A program made the position numbers and the translations under genes. A DNA stretch of 64,000 nt from Gonatopus flavifemur (taxonomy: Eukaryota > Arthropoda > Insecta > Hymenoptera > Dryinidae): positions 12,400,001-12,464,000 of the forward strand of contig JAFFJZ010000010.1 of assembly GCA_018340375.1 (NCBI GenBank), read 5' to 3'. Below are positions 44,572-56,239 of this stretch, piece after piece; within the stretch, counting starts at the first letter, position 1, and every line of letters begins with the position of its first letter. Below the pieces are notes generated by a model. The model was given only the letters and a program-made list of their open reading frames with translations. It was not told the origin of the DNA and did not search any database.

Positions 44572-44934
44572 TGGCTATTCTGACGATGAATGGATTTTGT
44601 TACGATTGGTTCAATTGGTTTTGTTAATTCAATGATACTTACTGTTCTCGTTGCTTGATATTGTTTTGTCAAATCAACAATGTTTATTGTGAGTTGAAAT
44701 GGCAATTCATATTGTCATTCAAACCACTGATTTTCAGCAATAAAATTCTTGTTAACAAAACAATGTGTCATTGCTATAAGAACAACGAATGATTGTATAA
44801 CCAGCAATCAAATGTTCACCCTCAGTTACCCCACGGGAGTCAAAAGGAGACGAAAGGTTTTCTGAAGATCTGATCTCCCATTCGTAGGGTGAATAAGAGG
44901 TACGATTTGAAACCAAAACAGGAATCTAATTTAA

Positions 44935-45120
44935 GATGTTGTTGAAGTTTGAATCGTTCACACAAACAAAACGAAAATTCAAACTCACCAAATTTGATGA
45001 ACCATCGTTATTTACCTTCTCGAATTAACTCCTGGGAACTAGAAACGTTGCTTGAAGCATGTTAACTGAATATTTCGTTATTCGATTACTAATTTGTTTC
45101 AATAAATGATTCAAACTTCA
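44935..45120. repeat. GAAGTTTGAATCGTT repeat, copy 3 (inverted)
   Basis: TTGAAGTTTGAATCGTT at the left and AATGATTCAAACTTCAACA at the right, with AAACGAAAATTCAAACTCAC in reverse orientation to 43950-44160. The rest of 44280-45650 holds AACAATGTTTATTG-type words of degraded MITEs and no gene. Confidence 0.6.
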
Positions 45121-45721
45121 ACAACAAACAATTCGAGAACCATGGTACATTTTTTATCATTGAAAAAGCTGCGTTTAGTTGATTGCAATGCACTGCTTTC
45201 AATTAAAAGGTCAACGAAGACACGCGAAAATATGTGGGGTAACAATTCTTATATTGCTGGTTCTACCATACACATTTTTTTTCGTGTACAGGCGCTTTGT
45301 CTACTGTACAACTTAATTCGAAATTCAATTGGATGAACTCGATTGAATGTGACTGAATTCTCGGTTAGGAAATACAGGGTTACCACAGCCTGGAAATTCG
45401 ATGCATTTCGTTGGTTGTTCTATTCAACGCGAATTTATTGTTGATCAATTCCGTTGGAATTTCCAGATTGTGGCAACCATGAAATAGTAAATTGTAGTCC
45501 AATTGTTAACATTCCATTGCACTAGTTCTTACAGCAACAGCACATTCATTTGTTAACGAAAATTGTATTGCTGAAAATCCCTGATTAAAATGACAATATC
45601 AGTTGTCATTTAAACTCACAATAAACATTGTCGATTCCTGATTTTAGATGTGTTATTTACACAGGAAAGAATTTTGCGTCGTTTCACGCAGTACACATGA
45701 TTTTGTAAAATATTCAACACT

Positions 45722-45839
45722 CCCTAGCAGAAATCACTCTAGTATTTCTCTAGGTAATTACGAGGCCTCACAAGTCCTTGCAAGTTACTTGCGAGGCCTT
45801 GCGAGACCTAGAGAACGACTAGAGTGAGTTCTACTAGGG
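45722..45839. mobile_element. CCCTAGCAG hairpin MITE
   Basis: 118 bp, CCCTAGCAGAAATCACTCTA to TAGAGTGAGTTCTACTAGGG, flanked by CT on both sides. Arms CTCTAGGTAATTACGAGGCC and counterpart. Confidence 0.93.
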
Positions 45840-46058
45840 CTTTTGTGTATTAATTTGTCACAATTGTGTCCCGACTGGAAAAAATACAAGGGCCATTATC
45901 ATGATCGGATCACGACAGCCCGATGTAGTAGTCAGGCCCTGATAATGTAGCCTGATCGGGACCCGATCATACATGTAACGCAAAGGCGTGATGAGGAAAC
46001 GATCAGGTAAGAATGATCAGGACCTCGTGAGCTAACCTGATTCGAAAAGGCACCAATA

Positions 46059-47352
46059 CGAGGGTGGATTGATAAGTTTCCGGCCTGGCCAAGAAAAACA
46101 ACGTTTTTAAGAATTTTTTTTTTCTTATTTCTCAACATAATCTCCTCCAAGGCTGATACATTTCTCATAGCGGTGTTCTAGTCTAGTAATGCCATCTCTA
46201 TAGACTGATTCGTCAAGCTCCTCAAAATACCCATTTACAGCTTCGATTACTTCTTCATTGTCCGCAAATCTCTTACCGCCAAGCCATTTTCTGAGGTTAG
46301 GAAACAGATAATAGTCACTCGGGGCTAGGTCTGGAGAGTAGGGAGGGTGCCGCATTAATTCAAACTTCAGATCGTTGATTTTAGCCATCGCAACGATTGA
46401 CGTGTGCGCTGGTGCGTTATCGTGATGAAACAAGATTTTTTTCTTCGCCAGATGAGGTCGTTTAATTTTCACTTCGTGGCTCAAACGTTGCAATAAGTCT
46501 GCGTAGTATTGACCAGTGATAGTTTTACCCTTTTCAAGGTAATCAATGTATATAATACCTCTTGCATCCCAAAAAACAGTAGCCATAACCTTGTTCGCCG
46601 AAAAAATTGTTTTTGTCTTCTTTGGAGTTGGTTCCCCTGGTCCAATCCACTGTTTAGACTGTTCTTTGGTTTCAGGAGTGTAGTGGTGGACCCAAGTTTC
46701 GTCAACGGTTACGAATCGACGCAAAAATTCGCTTGGATTACGCTTATACAACGCCAAATTGGCGGTAGAAATGTTCTTTCGAATCAATTTTTGGTCGACT
46801 GTTAGCAAACGCGGCACCCATCTTGCACAGAGCTTTTCCATATACAAATGTTGGTGCAAAATATTTTGTACACGTTCATATGACATCTTACAGGTCTCAG
46901 CTATCTCACGAACTTTTAATCTGCGATCTTTCAGCACTATTTGATGGATTTTTTCGATCATATCTGGAGTTGTGACCTCAATGGAGCGTCCTGAGCGAGG
47001 CTCATCAGAGGTGCTCACACGACCCTTTTTAAACTCGGAAACCCACTGCTTAACGGTTGAATATGATGGGGAGGATGTCCCCAGTGTTGAGTCCATCTCT
47101 TCTTTAATTTCCTTCGGCGTTGACCCCTTCAAATAAAAGTATTTGATGACAGCACGATTTTCCAGTTTTTCCATTTTTACGAAAAACACAGAGGCGTCTT
47201 GGTCAGCGTGCTCTCAAAACTAAACTAACATGGCGATCGGACTGAAACTATAGCTACAAGCTATCTAAGGATGGTACTATAGAACGCCACCTCAAGGTAG
47301 GCCTAGTGGCGCCATCTCTTGGTCAGGCCGGAAACTTATCAATCCACCCTCG
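46059..47352 (-). mobile_element. Complete mariner element
   Basis: 1294 bp flanked by TA at 46057-46058 and 47353-47354. Terminal inver­ted repeats begin CGAGGGTGGATTGATAAGTT and match over about 36 bases with one mismatch. The TGATAAGT..CCGG core resembles irritans-type mariner ends. Encodes the intact transposase 46125-47174. Confidence 0.97.
46125..47174 (-). CDS. Mariner transposase, intact
   Basis: Uninterrupted 349-residue protein, the usual length for the family, on the minus strand. The ATG at 47174 (MEKLENRAVIKYFYLKG) is preferred over an upstream GTG in frame. Residues 1-110 form the paired helix-turn-helix DNA-binding region (STVKQWVSEFKKG at 39-51, LKVREIAETCKMSYERVQNI at 86-105). 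WVPRLLTVDQK at 119-129 is the linker. The catalytic DD34D triad is D158 (TVDETWVHH), D252 (HHDNAPAH) and D287 (SPDLAPSDYYLF). It would bind the terminal repeats of 46059-47352 and move it between TA sites in the nucleus. Intactness and near-perfect ends imply recent insertion. Expression signals were not identified. Confidence 0.97.
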   Translation of the reverse strand: MEKLENRAVIKYFYLKGSTPKEIKEEMDSTLGTSSPSYSTVKQWVSEFKKGRVSTSDEPRSGRSIEVTTPDMIEKIHQIVLKDRRLKVREIAETCKMSYERVQNILHQHLYMEKLCARWVPRLLTVDQKLIRKNISTANLALYKRNPSEFLRRFVTVDETWVHHYTPETKEQSKQWIGPGEPTPKKTKTIFSANKVMATVFWDARGIIYIDYLEKGKTITGQYYADLLQRLSHEVKIKRPHLAKKKILFHHDNAPAHTSIVAMAKINDLKFELMRHPPYSPDLAPSDYYLFPNLRKWLGGKRFADNEEVIEAVNGYFEELDESVYRDGITRLEHRYEKCISLGGDYVEK

Positions 47353-47964
47353 TAAACCAGAAAAAGTGCTAGGGCCATTATCATGTTCAGATCATGTCAG
47401 CTACATTCTAGATCTAAGCGGGAGAGAAGCGGATATTGAAACGTTTTTACGCTTCATTCGTTTCAACATTCGTTTCATGTGTTCCAACATTCGCTTTCCA
47501 CGAGCGGAAATTTTCACCATAGATGTCTTATACAAATCATGATTCCGATTCTGTATTAAGACTGAGAATTTATAAATTTTTATGCTAGTGAGTATTTTTG
47601 TCATTCAATTTACACATGCCAATAACTGTGTAAATTTTGGATTTCATGATTTATGACCATGTGGATACAATACTGATTTATGCGGGGTAATATCTGTACA
47701 TTAGGAGTGTGAATATCAGTAAGTATTTCCCTCCCAGTTTAGATCTAGTTCAACCAATCTCCCGTCAGATGGAGATGTAAACCGGTTATAACTCTTCAAG
47801 TGCATGTTTACACCACTGAGTGCACTGATAGAAATTTATCAAAATATACATTTCATTGGAATATACGGTGCGTCTGCAACGGGATGTTCGTGGTAACACT
47901 AAATATAACGTGTAAGAATTACAATCGAGTGGCTACATACAGTCATATGCAATAAAAAAAAGAT

Positions 47965-48232
47965 CCCTGTGCGAAAAAACCAATAGAAACCGATAGGCGA
48001 AATCCTAATGGAATCAATGATATCCTATCGGTTTCTATGCGGTTATTGTCACAGGACCCAAGGGTTTCTATGAGATTCTAAGTGGAATCTGATGTTCCAT
48101 GGGTTTCTATCAGCATGATCGGCAAAACCTGATTAATTCTGATAGAAATAAAATAGCCTATCGGTTTCTATGCGGTTATTGTCACAGTAACTATGGGAAT
48201 CCATGGGAATCTATGGGATTTTTCGGACAGGG
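47965..48232. mobile_element. CCCTGTGCGAAAAAACC MITE
   Basis: 268 bp, CCCTGTGCGAAAAAACCAAT to GGGATTTTTCGGACAGGG, flanked by AT on both sides. Contains the duplicated TATCGGTTTCTATGCGGTTA segment (48033 and 48157). Confidence 0.9.
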
Positions 48233-48803
48233 ATGGCAAACATACGCTAGATATGATTCAAGCAAGATGGCATATAACCTCTCCTTTCAAGTCACATTTG
48301 TAACCTTTTTAACCTCTCATTTTCCATCATATAACTGAATGGTATCTGAAGTTTCAGAAAAATATGTGGAAATGGGTTTCAAAATAGATAGACACTTGAA
48401 TATATAGATGGATAGGCGGATGGTTGATGAGAGTAGAGTACCGAGTCTTAGTTACACTCCGTGGCAAAATAGATGTTTCAGATCAGGCATATATGAAAGG
48501 GCCCAACATGATCCTGGTCATATTACCTGATGTTAGTTTACCATATACGAGGAAAATCCTATTTTATATCCTAAGATATCTTTTGAATTTTTCAAATTTC
48601 CCTCAGAAATGAGGACGATAAGGCATCGATTTTCATAACTCAACCATAGAGGGGCCTGATAAGGATTGGATTCTCTAACACTACATAAATCTGTTGTGAA
48701 ATGAGTATTCCACGACAGGGACATACGGGAGGGCCCGACGTGGCCCTGATTACATTACCTGGTGGCACTTGATTATATGTAGAGAAATCTATACCTGAGG
48801 CAA

Positions 48804-48972
48804 CCCTAGTAGAAATGCTCTAGTAATTGACGAGTTTTGTAACACTTAACTAGCCAGAAACTAGACGCTTACAAGTGTGTCGTAGGGTTTTGGTGAGGTA
48901 CTTGCGAGTGTCTAGTATTTGGCTAGTTGAGCGTTACAAAACTCGTCAATAACTAGAGTATTTCTACTTGGG
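48804..48972. mobile_element. CCCTAGTAG hairpin MITE in 45870-49314
   Basis: 169 bp, CCCTAGTAGAAATGCTCTAG to AGAGTATTTCTACTTGGG, flanked by AA on both sides. Arms pair through TGACGAGTTTTGTAAC and AACTAGCCA. Confidence 0.93.
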
Positions 48973-49395
48973 AAATCTATTGGGCCACGATAAGGCCCCG
49001 GTTCAATATCCTTGTCACGGTCTGCGTCGGAAAATCAATATTCCATGTTAGGATGACATATCAGATCCCGGTGAGGCGCGGATCTTCTTACCTGGTTGCA
49101 CATATCTTTATGTGAAACCACGTCTACTCAAGGCACATACATCAGGGCTTGGTCAAAAACTGATATCATGACCTGATGGGACTCCAATCAACACAGCATG
49201 AAAGGCAATCTCAGTCGATCCTGATCCGGTCATGATCAGGCATGCCTTAATAAGGTATACCTTAAGATTACCCAATCATGCCCTTATGACTGATCGGGCA
49301 AATTTTTAGTCGGGGTTAACTTGATACACAAAACTGTTGAATATTTTACACTATCATGTGTACTGCGTCAAAATGACACAAAATTTTTTACTGTG

Positions 49396-49974
49396 TATTG
49401 AGAAATCAACAATCCAGTCTTCTTTTGATTCTAGCTCATGGTGAATAAGAAGTATCAAGCGTACGATTACTTCTTATTATCTTCGATCAGGACTGGCCCT
49501 GTCTTCGATTTGTTCAATCGAAATCTACGATGGAATTAAATTGGTTTACACAAATTTTAATCACCCGGAGAAAAATGTAGCTCGAAAGTGAAGGATCTTG
49601 GATATTTCTTAGTTCTTTAATAATGTTCAAACAAATCATATTCTTGTCAAATTTCCCTCAACAAAACTGAAATATTAGAAGAAATCGTTGAATTTCAATA
49701 ATGAAATAATGACATTCCATGTTCGATTGTTGAAAAGTTCATATTTTTACAATTTTCTTTCATTGATGAATAATTTTTCATTTTTTATGAGTAATATTTT
49801 ACAAAAATCTGAACTGTCTTATATTTATTAAAAAGCTACGCGATATTCTCAGATTTTCTTAAAAATTACTATATTTTTCAACCGCATAGTTCTTCCAATA
49901 TCATTTCCTGCTCAAATAGGCAAACAATTTGTGTTAAAAAAATCTTGCTGGAATCAATTCCACAAGTGGAAGAG
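49396..49974. other. No recognised gene
   Basis: Nothing delimited. Confidence 0.5.
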
Positions 49975-50661
49975 TCTTTAGAATTATATGTGGAAAACTT
50001 GACGTTATTTTCAAAATGTTGCCATGAAGTCAAAAGAAATTATAAATGTATGGGGTCTTTTGCATACGACAGTGCTAGTCTTTGGGTATGAAAAACACTT
50101 TTTATTCAAAATCGCATTTTTTTTCTCATGGTTAAAACGGGCGAACCGCTACAAGTCATAATTTTCAATCCAGAACAAAAAATAAAAAAGTTCCTTCAAA
50201 TATATCTCAAAATCTAGCTATCTACGTGGGATTTTTTCCGAGAAACAGATTTTGAAGAAAATGTTGTCATTTTGAAATTCTTTTTCTTCGATTTTTTCGA
50301 AATAATCGTCCAAAAATCGACTATAAAATCGGTGAAAAAGCTGGTATCGGAAAAATTGTACGTAGATAGCTAGATTCTGAGCTATATTTTGAGAAACTTT
50401 TTTATATTGTGTTCTAGATTGAAAATTGTGACCCGTAGCGGTAGTACGCCCGTTTCAACCATGAGAAAAAAACTGTTTTTTTTTACCGTATTACCATGCC
50501 GCCATTTGGGATTAAACAAATTGAATAAAAAGTGTTTTTTGTACTCAAAGACTAGCACTTTCATATGCAAAGAAACCCCATACATTGATAATTTTCTTTG
50601 ACTTCATGGCAACACTTTGAAAATAACGTCAAATTTTTCGTCCACAAAGTGATATTACCCC
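49975..50661. repeat. ~680-bp foldback element
   Basis: TTGACGTTATTTTCAAAATG pairs with CATTTTGAAAATAACGTCAA-type sequence at the right (ACACTTTGAAAATAACGTCA). Arms of ~280 bases continue through GACTAGCACTTTCATATGCA, CCATGAGAAAAAA and ACGTAGATAGCTAG. The right end GATATTACCCC is followed by TTCA and resembles the TTAA/GGGG group; the left end is eroded. Confidence 0.85.
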
Positions 50662-50694
50662 TTCATTAAATAAAAATTATATAGAAATCTCCAT

Positions 50695-51599
50695 CCCAGG
50701 TAGGAATTAACAAATGGCCCAAGCTTGGCCCGATCTTGGCTCAATTATGACTTATATTGGGCCAGAATCCATGAGGAAAAATGGCCCAAGCTTGGTGAAA
50801 GCTTGGGATGATAACCTCGTGCCAGGCTTGGTGTTCAATATTGGGCCAGAATGCAATGCCAAGCATGGCCCAATGTCTCATGATATATGTATTATGAGTA
50901 TTTTGGAGCTTGGCTCATACGATTAAACCGGATATGGCCCAAGTTGTGTATTTCAACTTTTGCCGTGCTTCAACCTGATTCTTCAAACATACTTCTTGAA
51001 GAAAAAAATGACGTTATTTTTCATGCCATTCCTGCTAAAAATTTCCTATAGAAAACGATAAGATTTTTAGCAGGGATATCGGTACAACTCTGTAAAAATC
51101 ACAAACATGGAGATGTGGCATAGGTTCTCAAATAAACATTGGTTGTACATTGGCCCAATATTGGTTCACCATGCTTGACAGTTTAATGTTTTGCCAAGCT
51201 TCAACCACTTGTTGTAATTACATTCCCTACGAAACGTGCTATAGATTCTCAAATAACAAATGGTTTGATATTGGGCCGATAGTGGTTCGCTATGCTTGGT
51301 AGCTTAATGTTTTGCCAATCTTCAACCACTTGTTGTATAGGCGTTCTTTATGAAACATGGTGTGGGTTCTCAAATAACAAACGGTTTTATATTGGGTTGA
51401 TATTGGTTCGCCATGTTTGGGAGCCCAATATTTTGCCAAGCTTGCACCAGTTGTCATATTGGCATTTCCCATGGAACCCGGTATGGTTTCTAGAATGAAC
51501 AACGGTTGTATATTGAACCAATATTGGTTCGCGATACTTGGCAGCCCAGTATTTTGCCAAGCATGGGCCAGTTGTCAATATTGGCATTTCCTACCTGGA
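50695..51599. mobile_element. CCCAGGTAGGAA element with 121-bp tandem repeats
   Basis: Ends CCCAGGTAGGAA and TTCCTACCTGGA (last base changed), flanked by AT on both sides. The interior is rich in TTGGCCCA/GCCAAGC words. From 51115 on it consists of about four tandem units, with TTCTCAAATAAC-type starts at 51125, 51246, 51367 and 51488, exactly 121 bases apart. Confidence 0.85.
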
Positions 51600-52316
51600 A
51601 TATAGCATGCGGTTTCTTTCCTGGTCAATAAGTTTTGAAACTTACCAACTTTCCAACAGTTTTCATCTGTTTATCCAAACTAATTTTACACATCCAATTC
51701 AAGATGGAGAAAAATAAAATTTTCTAATGGAATCAATCTGTAATTTTTATCGTTTTGAAAATCGAAGTACGATTCATTGAAAAATTATCCTCCGTCTTAA
51801 TTTGAACGTGCAAATTTTGAATATCGGATAGAAATTGTTGAAACTTGATCACACCGTAAGTTTTTTTTCTTCTTCTTCATTGACATCTATCTAACGTTTC
51901 GAGCTGGCTTTCGTTTCAACGATAAAATTACTCAGAAACTTTAATACGAAGAAACATTCTTGTACACCAGAAAATTTTTAGTTTGAATAAAATAATCATT
52001 CTCCAAATACAAATATATCATGTTTTACTTTGGGTTTTCCCTCTCTCAAAAAGAAAATAAATAAATAAATAATTATAAGAAAAACAACACGTGGATAATA
52101 TTTGTCACCTATCTAATGAGCACTCAAGTCATAAATATCCTTTAATCGTTTCGAAAAGCTCATTATCATTGAAAGTATCATAACAGTTATCGTCATCAAT
52201 AGGTCATAATCATGACGCGTAATACTTATAAAAAAGGAGAAAAACAGCGAACGGTGAACGTAAATTCTCTATTACATAAGTTACATAAGGTTGTACACAA
52301 ATCATCCACATTGTCT
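51600..52316. other. No recognised gene
   Basis: AT-rich, may include the 3' UTR of the minus-strand gene that ends at 52317; no clear AATAAA was assigned. Confidence 0.45.
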
Positions 52317-52871
52317 TTAATTTCTCGCATCAATGGATGTAAAAGCAAAACTGAATTTTAATTTCTCATCAAAATTTCGATTACGTCCTTGTTTATCATG
52401 GATATACGCATGATCGACCAAAAAAGTCTCAGCTCTGGTTTGATTTAATGTAATATCCCTCGATATAAAAAATTTAAATTCAGTTTTGCGCGTTCCATTC
52501 ATTGACTTTTCATATTCATTTTTTGACCATGAGCAGAACTTTGATGATGGAAGTTTGATATCTCGCGATCCGATTGGTAATAATTCTTCTAATTTTTGTC
52601 GATAAATTCCTGCATAGTGTTTTCTTCTTTTTTCATATATTCTTCTATCAGTCGAGAGATCTATAATAATATGTATACGAGATGTTTAATTGGCAGGATC
52701 AGGGGACGTGTTTGCTTCATGGTTGCAATAACGATAAAGTAACATGAATTAATACTAATTGTTAGACGGATTTACTTATGGAATATGTATGGATTTGAAT
52801 GTCGCGTGAATTCGGTTCGAAAGGAAACACCGAAGACGAATTTTTGAATTCATTATGCGATAGGCGAGACA
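52317..52871 (-). CDS. Terminal exon(s) of an unrecognised gene
   Basis: Product not recognised. The last exon, complement(52317-52660), is open for 113 codons up to a TAA. It reads LSTDRRIYEKRRKHYAGIYR, later KLPSSKFCSWSKNEYEKS and TFLVDHAYIHDKQGRNRNFD. It contains no start-type codon in its first half, so it is easily overlooked, and an in-frame stop just upstream falls beyond a good acceptor (TATTATTATAG). A 115-base AT-rich intron (52661-52775, donor GTAAAT) would join it in phase to an upstream open stretch complement(52776-52871) reading HNEFKNSSSVFPFEPNSRDI. The last exon is well supported as coding; the upstream piece is weak. It is basic, with no membrane segment. It could be a host gene or an old viral or transposon gene. 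Confidence 0.5.
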
Positions 52872-53913
52872 ATATGCTTGTAATTATATATTCCCATCAG
52901 GGACGTGGTGACGAAATAATGAATGGCATAATTTTCATGTTCTTCATCGTGATTATCACCCTCTTTGAAATGTAGATAGTTCTGGTACTAACCCTAAACT
53001 ATGAACCCAACATTGGACCCAACACAATATGGATTCATTGAAACTGTCTATCTTATTCGTTCTAACGTTCATCGACGAATTGTTGATACGTGTTGAAACA
53101 TAACCATCTGAAAAAACAGTGATCAATCGGGAGCCACTATAGCACTTACAGAAATTATCAGAAGTCAAAAATCCCCAAATTTTTATGAAATATATTATAT
53201 TTGTTGGAGGTTGTACCAATAAAACCGATGAAAAGTCCGAAATTAAAAAAATGACAGACATGCAAATTTTTGGCAGTGTTTTTTCACTTCTTTTTCGCTT
53301 TTTAAAGTGCTACAAAAAGAATAGAAAAGAAAAGTGTCATCCACGTTTAGCTTCATCCTCCAATAAATTCAACCAGCTTCAAAATAGAAAAAAAAAGCGA
53401 TCCGTTCAGTAGTTATTGAGATATCGTGGAGCCAAACTGGAAAAACATGGTTTCGAGAAAAACGCCTTCGAAGTTTCGGGATACGAATCCTTTGACTTGA
53501 GAAAATTTTGTTCATGTACTTTAAGACCCATTTAATGAGTTTCAAATAACTCAAGTTCTTAATTTACTTTCTTCTTGAGGAAGAAAATTTTTCTGCTTGA
53601 TGCGAAATTCACCTTAAAATGTTTTCCCTGAGAATTGCCATATTTTTTCAAGTCTTTATTTGAAATCCTGTTTTGACGAGAATCCTTCTGGATCCTACCT
53701 CAACGTTAGATCGTACGTTTAGGGTCACTCAACTGTTTGGACGCTTTTAAATATTCCATTTCTTCATTTCTCCCTGTTCGAACTTCAGCATTGAACGGGA
53801 ATTGTGTCTACCTCTGTCCTCTGTCCCTTTCTCAAATCCACTTAAGGGAGCAGAAATTTACAAGAGTGATCTCCAGTGGAAAAATTCTACTAAACGTCTT
53901 TGAAAATTTCAGA
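52872..53913. other. No recognised gene
   Basis: Possible location of further upstream exons of the minus-strand gene, but none could be fixed. The open frame at complement(52956-53261) has no recognisable features. Confidence 0.4.
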
Positions 53914-54772
53914 CCCATGCAGGTATTGCCAAGACTGAAAACATCCAAGTTTGTCCCAAGGTTGACACATGTGTCAGAAACAAACCTCCGTGAAGAACAA
54001 TAGGCCCAATATTGTTCCATGATTGTTCCGTTGTTCTAAATGCATAGTCAGTCATGGTACATTTGTTAATATTTTTGAAATGGTCACTACGTTTGGTACA
54101 AGCTTGGCACAAGTGTAAAAATCGAGCATTCGTTGAGAACAATTGTGCCAATATTGCCCACATGAGTGGCACAATGTTTATCAATATTGACTGCCCTTGT
54201 GTGCAAACCTATTGGGGCGAGCTTGGGCGAAAGCTGCCCACTCTGGAGCAGGCTCGAGTCAGGCCTGGGCCGATAGTTAAGCTCACTAGGGATGATATAC
54301 ACGTGAAGATGAACCATCAGTTTTTCGGGTGACACGAGGGATTCCAATGTTGGATTCCGTACGGGATCAGATCATTATAAGATTTATGTTATGGTATTTC
54401 AGTAAGATCTTATTAGTTCAGTTTGAGCATAATTCAACAATAGAATCAAAATTGATTGAAATAACAAAGAACGCAAATTTTCCAATGGTCATACAAGCTT
54501 GTCCCAGTCTTGTCACATCTTTTCTATCGTTTCAAGATAATTCTGAAAGAGAAAGCAATTGCTTTTTTCATCCATATCTGCGATTAAAGAAACATTGGTT
54601 GATGCTTGGTAAATGAATTGAACCGGACCTGGCAAAACCACTGGCCCAAGCTTGTCCTGATCTCATCATTCCCAAGCCTGGGCCAAGTTTGGTAAATTGT
54701 TCAAGATAAGTCTCGGCAGGTCTTGTGCCAGACTTGCACCATCATTGGGCCATTGGTCCACACACACATGGG
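53914..54772. mobile_element. CCCATGCAGG element, full copy
   Basis: 859 bp, CCCATGCAGGTATTGCC to CCACACACACATGGG, flanked by GA on both sides. The interior matches 31572-32312 (truncated) and 22781-23056 (fragment) and carries TTGGGCCA/GGCCCAAG words shared with the CCCAAGTGTG and CCCAGGTAGG families. Confidence 0.87.
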
Positions 54773-56239
54773 GAGGTATTCATAATTTTCCAGAATTTTT
54801 TCTTAGTAAAATTTTTTTCACGAGGGAAACAACCAGTTCGGTCCTTCGACGTGTTTCGAAGTAAAAGTTTGAAGGTGGGTAGAGTGGATTATAAGAAATT
54901 TGGATGAGCGTTCAGAAGATTCTATTCAACTGCAAGAATGTTGATTCGAATCCGGTCCTACTGGTGCATTCTTTGTTTTTTAGTCGCGATTCATCCGCAG
55001 ACATTCAAAAGAACAAAGCCTCGTATACCGACTAGAAAATTTTTATTCCAGATGGGGTCATGGACTTTAAATGCTGTTCATCATCAGCTAGGATGAACTC
55101 TGTACGATAACAAACGTGATTCTTCTACCTCGAAAATACCATTCTCAAAATATTCCTTCATAAATTTTTACATAAAATCACTCATGTTCTTCACGATGTA
55201 TTCGAACAAGGGCGAGAAGTATAGAAAAGGTTCAATAATCTGTTGTATCGCTTTTGTAAAAATTGCAAAATCCAGTATCAATGACTTACGCAAAAAACAC
55301 GATTCAAGGGAGAGAAGAATCATCCTTTATTACCTGAATTTGTCATTCGAATGAAAGTTCATCGACATGAAGAACAATCAAACCTCAATATCTCAACCTT
55401 TTATCACTAATTCACGCTCGGTAGTCACTTGAACAGCAAATTCAAAAAATTCCCAAAACATTGTGAGAAATGATTCATCCGCCTCTATTGACATTGTCTT
55501 GATTTGAATACTAGAATGAAATTCATCAGAGAGGTAAACGATAATCCAATAGATGCATCATTTTTTTTGAAATTCGATAATTCAGGTAAAAAGAAGTTGT
55601 AAAAACAATTGAGAGTGAAATAAGAATCTCTCTGTCTCCTATTTCAACCTTGAAACATTATGTAAAGTTAATACACGAGAAATGCCAATTTTATTTCGGT
55701 ACATGGATGAAAGTATTTTTTTCCCTCGCTCTCTTTTTCACCGAAATACGTCGAAAAGAGAGAAGAGGACACGTTCCGAGCGCCGGTTGATTTCAATGAT
55801 GCGTGTGTATTCTTTTATTTTTATACGTTCATCAAGATCGTCATTATTATATTCTTTCAAAGAAAACCAGTTTTGTGCAACTCCACCGAGGAGGTCTGAT
55901 TAACGATGTACGTTGGTCAATCACCTTTGGGAATTGTTTATTACACTTAAGGGAAGAAATTCGATGAATGATTTATGTTTTCGGTCGATTATCACTCATC
56001 GAGGATTCGAAATGCGTTTTGTGTTGGAGAGATTCAATCGTGGATATCTAAATTCATAGTCATACGATCTTCGTACTAATTGGATTCAACGGTTCAAGAA
56101 GATATGAACCATCTTCAGTATTATTTACCACTTATAATGGAGCTTTTATGTGATGATAATGATCTTGGTGTTCAAATACTTTTTTATGAAACATCAAGTG
56201 ATTCTAACAACTAAATAGAGAGCTATAAACTTAGCTAAT
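54773..56239. other. No recognised gene
   Basis: Single-copy-looking sequence. 55720-55900 is less AT-rich but no exon is supported. Confidence 0.45.

Larger units (their letters stand above)
45870..49314. mobile_element. CCCGACT foldback element interrupted by mariner and MITEs
   Basis: Ends CCCGACTGGAAAAAAT and AATTTTTAGTCGGG, flanked by GT on both sides. Same terminal family as 6423-8985; subterminal CCTGATCGGG/TGATCAGG words recur (AAGGGCCATTATCATG at 45889 and AGGGCCATTATCATG at 47371). Contains the mariner 46059-47352 and MITEs 47965-48232 and 48804-48972, which account for about half its length. Confidence 0.82.
45660..49395. mobile_element. CACAG MITE opened by a large nest
   Basis: Left arm CACAGGAAAGAATTTTGCGT and right arm ACAAAATTTTTTACTGTG, about 60 bases each (GCAGTACACATGAT and TCATGTGTACTGCG), flanked by TA on both sides. 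The arms are separated by ~3.6 kb of later insertions, so this small MITE is the oldest layer. Confidence 0.88.

Noticed and set aside
44311..44583. 90-codon frame with several cysteines
   Set aside because: Its C-terminal third is translated from a partial MITE copy (44504-44571).
46125..47189. Longer mariner frame starting at 47189
   Set aside because: The extra five codons begin with GTG; the ATG at 47174 starts the conserved mariner N terminus.
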